Shown in pieces: positions 1 through 5,830 of a DNA stretch of 32,257 bases. This DNA is from Myxococcales bacterium (GTDB lineage: Bacteria; Myxococcota_A; UBA9042). The notes beneath the pieces are model-generated. The model saw only the letters and a list, made by a program, of their open reading frames with translations, was not told where the DNA came from and made no database searches. Position numbers and translations under genes: made by a program. Position 1 is the stretch's first letter. Every line of letters starts with the position of its first letter. The DNA lies in NCBI GenBank assembly GCA_009692465.1, contig SHZD01000045.1, positions 1 through 32,257 of the forward strand, written 5' to 3'.

Positions 1-108
1 GGGCCGTGAGATCCTAGCCCCGGCTGGGCCGTGCGATCCTAGCCCCGGCTGGGCCGTGCGATCCTAGCCCCGGCTGGGCCGTGCGATCCTAGCCCCGGCT
101 GGGCCTTG
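1..108. repeat. 25-bp tandem repeat, about 4.3 copies
   Basis: Four consecutive 25-bp units begin at 1, 26, 51 and 76 with a partial fifth copy from 101. Each unit starts GGGCCGTG and ends CCCCGGCT with GATCCTAG in the middle. The only clear difference is A versus C at unit position 9 in the first copy. A 25-bp unit would shift a reading frame at each copy, so this is most likely intergenic. It may continue to the left of the window. Confidence 0.95.
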
Positions 109-387
109 CCGGCTTGGTCCGGGAGGACTCCAAGTCGTCATCGTTGCCGACGAAAATCGCTGCGCACTGGTGGCGTGGCCGCTACAGGTGGCGAGGTGAC
201 CACGGCCCAACCCCTCTCAAGGTCGGCCGCGGAGCGCGGTATTTGACCGGAAAAGGCTGCGCCGGTCAATGCACCAGCGCGGGAAAATCCACACTATCTG
301 CTTGACGCCAACGCGCAAAACTCGCACCATTTCGCCCCCCTTGCGGCAGTTGGCCAAGGCTTGGGTGGCGGCGCGGTGGGCGAGACG
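109..387. other. Gene-free leader upstream of bamD
   Basis: I see no convincing gene here. Short open frames exist on both strands but lack ribosome binding sites and recognisable protein features. The region should hold the bamD promoter, but I could not assign -35 and -10 boxes with confidence. Confidence 0.5.
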
Positions 388-1314
388 ATGACTGCATTGT
401 TGCAGCAATATTACAGGATTGTGCGCGGGTGGCTGGAGATCGGCGCCGCGGCGATCGTCGTCACTGCGGGTACCCAAGTCGTCACTGCGTGTACCCAAGA
501 AGTAGCGCAACCCGTTGCCGTCGAGGCCGAACGCCTGTACGCCGATGGCATGGAGCATTTGGCCGGCGGCTCGGTGCTAGAAGCGGAACAAGAGTTCCAA
601 AAACTCAGCAAGTTGCCCGCCTATGTGGGCCTGACTTCACTGGCGCGGTTGCGCTTGGCGGACACCTTTTTCGTGGCCCGCCGTTATGACGAAGCCATTG
701 AAGCTTTTCGCAGTTTTATCAGCCGCCACGATGGCAACCCCAATATCCCCTACGCCATGTACATGATCGCGCGCAGCCAATTTGAGCTGGCGCCGACCGA
801 TCTGTGGATTATGCCGCCGGTCTACGAAATGGACCTCACCCCAGTGCAGTTGGCCCGCCAAGAGTTGGAGAAGTTTGTGCGCACCTACCCGCGCTCGCGG
901 CTGACCACCGACGCCTTGGCGATGCGTGAACGCTGCATTGAGCTGCTGTACGCCCATGCCCAGTATGTGGTGGGCTTTTACCGCAACCGCGGCGAGGCGA
1001 TGGGGGTGGTGTTTCGGCTGCATCAGGCCATGCAACAGTTTGCCGATCGTGCCCACGATCTCGACAACTATGAAACGCTGGCCGCGGCCTACGCTCAATT
1101 AGGCTGGCGCAAGCGCGCGGTAGAGATGTGGCAGGCGATCGGGCGGCGCTGGCCACGTTCGCTGCAGGCGCAACAGGCGCCCACTCAGATCGCCGCCTTG
1201 AACGCCGAAATAGCTGCGGCTTTAGCCCGCGGCGAACCGGGCGAAATGCCCACCCAAGTGCCGCCGACGGCGGCTGTCAAACCCGAACTGCTAGGTGGCG
1301 AGGGATCGTCCTAA
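388..1314 (+). CDS. bamD: BamD-like outer membrane assembly lipoprotein
   Basis: BamD is the lipoprotein of the BAM complex that folds beta-barrel proteins into the outer membrane; it is anchored at its inner leaflet and built of TPR repeats. Here a signal peptide with Arg11 and Arg13 leads to a lipobox ending VVTAC with Cys35, followed by TPR-like helices from about residue 50 to 270, including the family-typical region YPRSRL...YAHAQYVVGFYRNRGE. Length (308 aa) is a little above the usual 240-290 because of a Pro/Ala-rich tail. I chose the ATG at 388; an in-frame TTG at 361 is less likely. The lipobox is part of a 21-bp direct duplication (VVTAGTQ then VVTACTQ), which is odd. A perfect 6-bp stem (CCTAAG/CTTAGG, 1310-1325) covers the stop codon. 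Confidence 0.85.
   Translation: MTALLQQYYRIVRGWLEIGAAAIVVTAGTQVVTACTQEVAQPVAVEAERLYADGMEHLAGGSVLEAEQEFQKLSKLPAYVGLTSLARLRLADTFFVARRYDEAIEAFRSFISRHDGNPNIPYAMYMIARSQFELAPTDLWIMPPVYEMDLTPVQLARQELEKFVRTYPRSRLTTDALAMRERCIELLYAHAQYVVGFYRNRGEAMGVVFRLHQAMQQFADRAHDLDNYETLAAAYAQLGWRKRAVEMWQAIGRRWPRSLQAQQAPTQIAALNAEIAAALARGEPGEMPTQVPPTAAVKPELLGGEGSS
457..498 (+). repeat. 21-bp in-frame duplication of the bamD lipobox
   Basis: Two 21-bp copies, 457-477 and 478-498, differ by one base (GGT versus TGT). They encode VVTAGTQ and VVTACTQ, so the substitution decides which copy holds the lipidated Cys. Confidence 0.95.
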
Positions 1315-1320
1315 GCACCC

Positions 1321-1461
1321 TTAGGAACTGTCCCAGAATAAGTCATTCTGGGACTGGTTCCGTTTGCTTGTTTTGTGGGTCGCGAAGCTCGCGTCCTGAA
1401 AGGCCGACTCGCCGCTCCTGTGTTGCCCAGATCGATCGAGTTAGTTGAGGACAGTTCCTTA
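1321..1461 (-). repeat. 141-bp dispersed element, copy 1 (MITE-like)
   Basis: The ends are near-perfect inverted repeats: TTAGGAACTGTCC at 1321-1333 and GGACAGTTCCTTA at 1449-1461. Reverse-complemented, it aligns over its whole 141 bp with the element at 19056-19196, sharing TAACTCGATCGA, GGAGCGGCGA and GCGACCCAC in the same order. One end forms a hairpin with stem CCCAGAAT/ATTCTGGG and loop GACTT (in the orientation of copy 2). It carries no gene. It lies directly downstream of bamD, so it could also act as a transcription terminator. Calling it MITE-like is inference from the terminal inverted repeats and small size. Confidence 0.85.
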
Positions 1462-1469
1462 GTGCGAGA

Positions 1470-1516
1470 CCGCGGAAACCATTCCGCGGCAGTTCAAAAC
1501 CGCGGAAATTATTCCG
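1470..1516. promoter_or_regulatory. Pair of palindromes 30 bp apart upstream of the 1559 gene
   Basis: Palindrome 1 (1470-1489) is CCGCGGAA-acca-TTCCGCGG, perfect over 8 bp per arm. Palindrome 2 (1503-1516) is CGGAA-atta-TTCCG inside a closely related flank (ACCGCGGAAATTATTCCG). Their centres are 30 bp apart, close to three helical turns, as expected for cooperative binding of a dimeric regulator. They lie 43-89 bp before the start codon at 1559. Function is inferred; each could instead form an RNA hairpin. Confidence 0.5.
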
Positions 1517-1558
1517 TATTTTCCCGAACGCCGGCTTGACCGGCGATACGAGGATGTC

Positions 1559-1915
1559 ATGGCCAATAGCAAGAAAGGCACCGCCCAAGTGGTGCAGGTC
1601 ACCCCGAAGCAAAGCGTTATCAAAGAGTTTGGCACTAAGACCAAGCTGGTCGCCGCGATCGTCGCCCTGTACGATGCCGCCGACGGTTCGGCAGCCAAGT
1701 TGCAACAGGCGTCGAACACCCGGCTGTTGTCGCATCACCGCAATACCAAACGCATGGTCGCCAAGTTTGGCAGCCGGGCCAAAGCGGTGGAAGCGATTCT
1801 CAAAGCCAAATACCCCAAGGGCGAAGTGCCGCAAGCCGAGCAGGCCAAAGTCGCGGGCTTTCCACCGTGGCGGCTGATGGACTTGCATCGCCAGTTGACC
1901 GGCGAAACCAAGTAA
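1559..1915 (+). CDS. Unrecognised small basic protein with internal repeat
   Basis: I do not recognise this 118-residue protein. It starts at an ATG preceded by GAGG six bases upstream and has no signal peptide or membrane segment, so it is probably cytoplasmic. It is Lys/Ala-rich and probably mostly helical. Two stretches resemble each other: VIKEFGTKTKLVAAIVALY (about residues 20-38) and MVAKFGSRAKAVEAILKAKY (about 61-80), suggesting an ancient duplication of a helix-turn-helix-sized module around an FG[ST] turn. The high Lys/Arg content would suit nucleic-acid binding, but this is a guess. Two palindromes 30 bp apart stand upstream and may regulate it, possibly as an autoregulated gene. 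It seems to stand alone between a repeat element and a tandem repeat. Confidence 0.75.
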   Translation: MANSKKGTAQVVQVTPKQSVIKEFGTKTKLVAAIVALYDAADGSAAKLQQASNTRLLSHHRNTKRMVAKFGSRAKAVEAILKAKYPKGEVPQAEQAKVAGFPPWRLMDLHRQLTGETK

Positions 1916-2000
1916 TTTCGAGCTATTGCGCGGTGTTTGTCGGCTCCACGCTCGCTGCGCGCAGCCTGTGAGGTCCGGCCCAAGCACCGGACTCACCGAC

Positions 2001-2114
2001 CAGCACTGACCCAACCAGCACTGACCCAACCAGCACTGACCCAACCAGCACTGACCCAACCAGCACTGACCCAACCAGCACTGACCCAACCAGCACTGAC
2101 CAACCAGCACTGAC
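2001..2114. repeat. 15-bp tandem repeat, 8 copies
   Basis: Units of the form CAGCACTGACCCAAC begin at 2001, 2016, 2031, 2046, 2061, 2076, 2091 and 2105; the seventh has lost one C. The array ends nine bases before the ATG of the lipoprotein gene at 2124. In that gene's frame each unit contains TGA, so it is not translated with it. It takes the place where promoter-proximal leader or ribosome-binding sequence would lie. Confidence 0.95.
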
Positions 2115-2123
2115 AGGCACCGC

Positions 2124-3167
2124 ATGCGGCATTGTTCGACCTTGTTTTTCGGGCTTGCCGCTGCGGTTGCGCTGGGCTGTTCTGAGTCGGCGCCTGCCGG
2201 TTCCTCCACCGTCTTTGACTCAGGCACGTCCGCCGATGGCGGAACTGGTGCAGACGCCAAGGTCGGCGACAGTGTAGCCGTCGATCCATGCGTTGCCGAT
2301 CAGTGCAGCGCTGGCGCCGCCGATGCCAAAGGGGCCGACAGCGCCAGTGCTGATGTCGACGCGCCTGACCCGGTCGCCGACAGCGACGACGCTGCGGTGC
2401 CGATGGACATCGACTTTGATCTGCTTGATCCGCAGGATGTGGCGACCGCGGATCTAGTGGAGCCCAAGGGCCCGGTGGGCCAACTGTACGCCCACACCGC
2501 TGAGGAACTGTACAAGCTCGACGTGGCGGCCAAAGCATTCGTGTTGACCGGCAAATGGAGCTACGACAAGGCCCCCGGCAGCGTTACCGACATCGCCTTG
2601 GACGGCTACGGCCAACTTTTTGCGATTACGCACAAGGACTTGTTTCAGTGCAATGTCGACACCGCCAAGTGCAAGTGGCTGGCGGCGATGCCCGAGCAGT
2701 ACTACGGCATGACGCTGGTGCCCAAAGGCACGGTCGATCCCAACAAAGACGCCATGATCGGCGTAAGCCAAGACGGCGACTGGGTCCAAATCGTGGTCAC
2801 CGGCGGGGTGGTCAAGCTGCAAAAACTGGGCAGTTTCGGCAGCGGCTGGCTGTGCTCGGGCGACGCGTTTTCAGTGGGCGGCGTCGGCACCTTTGCCACG
2901 GTCAAAAAGGCCACTGGCGGCAACGACAGCTTGGCATCGATCGAGCCAAAAACCGGTAAAGTCCTTAAAATTATTGGAGATACTGGCGTCAAGAGCTTGT
3001 TTGGCTTGGCGTGGTGGGACAACGTGGTGTACGGATTTTCCAGCGACGGCAACGTATATGAACTGGACATCACCACCGGCAAAGCCACGGCGATTGGCGG
3101 CATTAGCGCGCCCAAAGGCCTCAAATGGTGGGGAGCCGGCGTGTCGACGCGGGCCGCTGGTCAATAG
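2124..3167 (+). CDS. Putative lipoprotein with propeller-like C-terminal domain
   Basis: The 347-residue product opens with a short lipoprotein signal peptide (hydrophobic FFGLAAAVALG, lipidated Cys19). Residues about 20-115 are an Asp/Ala/Ser-rich low-complexity linker, a common surface tether in myxobacteria-like proteomes. From about 118 onward come repeated short strand patterns such as GQLYAHTAEELYKLD, GYGQLFAITHKDLFQCN and NVVYGFSSDGNVYELD, which resemble blades of a beta-propeller; the two Cys at FQCNVDTAKCKW could pair. No catalytic motif is visible, so the function is unknown. The start is the ATG at 2124, the only one that gives a proper signal peptide. A 15-bp tandem array ends just upstream. 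bpt follows after 14 bp, so the two may be co-transcribed. Confidence 0.75.
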   Translation: MRHCSTLFFGLAAAVALGCSESAPAGSSTVFDSGTSADGGTGADAKVGDSVAVDPCVADQCSAGAADAKGADSASADVDAPDPVADSDDAAVPMDIDFDLLDPQDVATADLVEPKGPVGQLYAHTAEELYKLDVAAKAFVLTGKWSYDKAPGSVTDIALDGYGQLFAITHKDLFQCNVDTAKCKWLAAMPEQYYGMTLVPKGTVDPNKDAMIGVSQDGDWVQIVVTGGVVKLQKLGSFGSGWLCSGDAFSVGGVGTFATVKKATGGNDSLASIEPKTGKVLKIIGDTGVKSLFGLAWWDNVVYGFSSDGNVYELDITTGKATAIGGISAPKGLKWWGAGVSTRAAGQ

Positions 3168-3181
3168 GTCGGTCTGCCGTC

Positions 3182-3922
3182 ATGCATTGGCCGCATCTCA
3201 TCGTCGACAAGAGCCCGCACCCGTGTCCGTATTTGCCCAATCGGACCGCAGTGTTGCCCATGCGTTTGCCGCTGGCTCCGCTCAATGGCGCTCAGTTTGA
3301 CACCTGCTTGGCCAACGGTGATCGCCGCCAAGGCATTCTGCTGTATCGGCCGGAATGTCCGGATTGCCGTGCTTGCGAGCCCATTCGCCTAGATATTGAG
3401 CAGTTTATCGCCGATCGCACCCAAAAGCGCATGTTTCGGTTGGGGCAGACGCGCTTGACCCAGACCGTGGGCCGACCCAAGGTCGACACCCAGCGCGTGC
3501 AGCTGTACAACTTGCACAAGCGCTTGCGCGGTCTGGACATGGGCGACGGCCACGCCACCGCCGCCGACTACGCCGGTTTCTTGGCCGAGTCGTGCGTCGA
3601 TACCCTCGAAATTGCCTACCACCAAGACGGCCAACTGGTCGGCATTGCGGTTGTCGATCGCGGCCACACTAGCCTGTCGGCGGTCTATTGCTGCTACGAC
3701 CCGCGCGTAGTCGGCCTGTCCGTGGGCGTGTACTCGATCATGGCCCAAGTCGAATTGTGTCGCCAATGGGGATTGCGCTGGCTGTACCTGGGGTTCTACG
3801 TCGCTGGCTGCCGGGCGATGCAGTACAAGGCGCGCTATGGCCCGCACCAGCGCCTGATCGATGGGCAGTGGCAGCCGATGGATCGGCATAGCGTGCAGCC
3901 CGCGCCTGCCAGGATTGCATAG
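3182..3922 (+). CDS. bpt: Aspartate/glutamate leucyltransferase (Bpt)
   Basis: Bpt transfers Leu from Leu-tRNA to proteins with N-terminal Asp or Glu, marking them for ClpAP under the bacterial N-end rule; it is cytosolic. The N-terminal ATE domain shows PCPYLP (Cys15) and the Cys cluster CPDCRACEPIRL (Cys59, 62, 65). The C-terminal ATE domain follows, with GLSVGVYSIM, LRWLYLGFYVAGC and MQYKARYGP, all hallmarks of the family. At 246 residues it matches the family length. I chose the ATG at 3182, since the upstream in-frame start at 3125 lies within the preceding gene and adds residues with no family counterpart. The last eight codons, with the stop TAG, form the first unit of a 24-bp tandem repeat running on downstream. 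Confidence 0.9.
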   Translation: MHWPHLIVDKSPHPCPYLPNRTAVLPMRLPLAPLNGAQFDTCLANGDRRQGILLYRPECPDCRACEPIRLDIEQFIADRTQKRMFRLGQTRLTQTVGRPKVDTQRVQLYNLHKRLRGLDMGDGHATAADYAGFLAESCVDTLEIAYHQDGQLVGIAVVDRGHTSLSAVYCCYDPRVVGLSVGVYSIMAQVELCRQWGLRWLYLGFYVAGCRAMQYKARYGPHQRLIDGQWQPMDRHSVQPAPARIA

Positions 3923-4066
3923 CCCGCGCCAGCCACGATTGCCTAGCCCGCGCCAGCCACGATTGCCTAGCCCGCGCCAGCCACGATTGCCTAGCCCGCG
4001 CCAGCCACGATTGCCTAGCCTGTGCCTGCCACGATTGCCTCGCCTGTCCCTGCCACAATTGCACAG
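3899..4066 (+). repeat. 24-bp tandem repeat, 7 copies, starting inside bpt
   Basis: Units begin at 3899, 3923, 3947, 3971, 3995, 4019 and 4043. The core copies read CCCGCGCCAGCCACGATTGCCTAG; copies 1, 6 and 7 are more diverged. Copy 1 is the 3' end of bpt and includes its stop codon, and the four following core copies keep TAG in the same frame. The array seems to have grown out of the end of the gene. Confidence 0.95.
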
Positions 4067-4155
4067 CTAGCGGGTGCCAAGTAGGCTTGAGGCAGTCTGC
4101 GACTCCAGCTCAGCAGCCTGCGCAACAAGCCCATGTATCGAAGGGTTAGCTAAAA

Positions 4156-4863
4156 GTGTGTGGACGGTTTACCCAAAAGACGCCAGCGGCGGACTTGGCC
4201 GACGTCTTTGAGTTGGACCAAGAGCCGAGCGAGCTGGGCCCGCGCTTCAACATTGCGCCAACCCAGCCGGTGTTGGTGATCGCCAACCGCCCCGGACCGC
4301 GGCGGGCTGAAGTGATGCGCTGGGGCCTAGTGCCGCCGTGGGCGACCGATCCGGCGATCGGCAATCAACTGGTCAACGCTCGAAGTGAAACCGCAGGAAC
4401 AAAGCCCAGTTTTCGCCAGGCCCTGCGCCAGCGCCGCGGCTTGTTGCTCATGGACGGCTTTTTTGAGTGGCAGACGCTGGGCAAGCTCAAAGTGCCCCAC
4501 TATTTTCAGGTCGCCGATCGCGGTGCGTTTGCGGTCGCGGCCCTGTGGGAACAATGGGCGCCCGCCGACGATCCGGCGCAGGTGCTGACCACGTGTGCGC
4601 TGCTGACCACTGCGCCCAATCCGACCGTGGCGGCGTTGCACGATCGGATGGCGGTGATCTTGCCGCGCTCAGCGTGGACGGCGTGGCTCGATCCGCAGCC
4701 GTGCACCGCCGAAGCCTTGGCGCCGTTGCTAGTGCCTTACCTCGGTGAATTGGCCGTTACCCAGGTGAGCAGCTACGTCAACGTGGCGAGCCACCAGGGG
4801 GCTCAATGCATCGAACCTGCCAACAGCCCTGCGCCAAACCCACGGCAACAGTCGCTTTTCTAA
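4156..4863 (+). CDS. SRAP-domain protein (YedK/HMCES family)
   Basis: SRAP proteins crosslink covalently to abasic sites in single-stranded DNA through an N-terminal Cys and so shield them during replication. The start is a GTG whose next codon is the invariant Cys2 (MCGRF), exposed once Met is removed. Other family residues are present: FNIAPTQ (32-38), the MRWGLVPPW segment, NARSET (74-79), the catalytic Glu104 in MDGFFEW, and His162 in LHDRMAVILP. Length (235 aa) is normal. AAGGG at 4141-4145 may serve as ribosome binding site. It stands between the bpt-derived tandem repeat and the convergent lipA gene. E. coli YedK is the closest named relative known to me. Confidence 0.92.
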   Translation: MCGRFTQKTPAADLADVFELDQEPSELGPRFNIAPTQPVLVIANRPGPRRAEVMRWGLVPPWATDPAIGNQLVNARSETAGTKPSFRQALRQRRGLLLMDGFFEWQTLGKLKVPHYFQVADRGAFAVAALWEQWAPADDPAQVLTTCALLTTAPNPTVAALHDRMAVILPRSAWTAWLDPQPCTAEALAPLLVPYLGELAVTQVSSYVNVASHQGAQCIEPANSPAPNPRQQSLF

Positions 4864-4885
4864 CGGCTTGGTCCAGAGCTGCTGT

Positions 4886-5827
4886 TTAGGCGTCGGCAGG
4901 CCCGACTAGCGCCCGCAAGTAGTGCTCACCAGCGCGGTAACTCGATCGAACCAGTGGCCCGCTGGCGCAGTAGCGAAAACCCAGCTCAGCTGCTCGCAGT
5001 TGCCACGCCGCAAATTCTTCCGGCGGGGCAAAGCGCTCCACTTCCTTGTGCCATGGGCTGGGTCGCAAATACTGGCCAAGGGTCAGGGCATCGACGGCGT
5101 TGTCGCGCAAAAGCTGCATCGCTTCGGCGATTTGGTCCGCGGTTTCGCCCAATCCGAGCATGATCGACGACTTGGTGACGACTTGCGGCCGGTAGTGCTT
5201 GGCGAAGGCCAGTACCTGAAGGCTCTGAGCAAAACTAGCTCTTTTGTCGCGCACTTGTGGGCTTAGGGCCACAACTGTCTCGACATTATGGGCAAAAACA
5301 TCGGGGCCGGCGTCGAGCACGGTGGCGACACTGGCGACTTGGCCCAAGAAATCCGGGGTCAACACTTCCACCAGCGTGTGTGGCGTCAACTGCTTGATCG
5401 CAGACACCGTTTGCGCAAAATGAGCCGCACCACCGTCGGCCAGATCGTCGCGATTGACACTGGTCAGCACCACGTAGTCCAGCCCCATGACTTGGACTTG
5501 CTCCGCAACCTTGCGCGGCTCGTCGGCGTCCAGGGCCGGCGGTCGCGGGTGCATCTTGATCGCGCAAAACCGGCAGGCGCGGGTGCAGGTATCGCCCATC
5601 AGCATCAAGGTCGCGGTGCCCTCATTCCAGCATTGGCCGATATTGGGGCACTGGGCTTCTTCGCACACCGTATGCAGGCCGTGATCGCGCAATCGCGACT
5701 TGATTTGGGCATAGCGGGGCCCACCGGGTAGCGGCGCCCGCAGCCACTCGGGCAAACGCGGGCGCTGGCGGCCATCTAGCGCTTGGCGCTGCCGCAACAG
5801 GGCCGTCTGTTCAAGGGAAATGCGCAT
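4886..5827 (-). CDS. lipA: Lipoyl synthase
   Basis: LipA is a radical SAM enzyme that inserts two sulfurs into protein-bound octanoyl groups, making the lipoyl cofactor of 2-oxoacid dehydrogenases and the glycine cleavage system. It binds two 4Fe-4S clusters. The auxiliary cluster ligands are Cys55, Cys60 and Cys66 (CEEAQCPNIGQCW) with the C-terminal RSSY (294-297). The radical SAM cluster is CTRACRFC (Cys81, 85, 88). Length (313 aa) is typical. The ATG lies only three bases after the stop codon of the upstream lipoprotein gene, so the two are probably one transcript. No lipB is visible in the window. Confidence 0.96.
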   Translation of the reverse strand: MRISLEQTALLRQRQALDGRQRPRLPEWLRAPLPGGPRYAQIKSRLRDHGLHTVCEEAQCPNIGQCWNEGTATLMLMGDTCTRACRFCAIKMHPRPPALDADEPRKVAEQVQVMGLDYVVLTSVNRDDLADGGAAHFAQTVSAIKQLTPHTLVEVLTPDFLGQVASVATVLDAGPDVFAHNVETVVALSPQVRDKRASFAQSLQVLAFAKHYRPQVVTKSSIMLGLGETADQIAEAMQLLRDNAVDALTLGQYLRPSPWHKEVERFAPPEEFAAWQLRAAELGFRYCASGPLVRSSYRAGEHYLRALVGPADA

Positions 5828-5830
5828 CGA

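Noticed and set aside
1..108. The repeats as a CRISPR array
   Set aside because: Units are directly adjacent without unique spacers; no cas genes are present.
1343..2260. A long minus-strand frame reading GQCWL repeats
   Set aside because: It runs antisense to the 1559 gene and to the start of the 2124 lipoprotein gene and across the 15-bp array; no start signal or family features.
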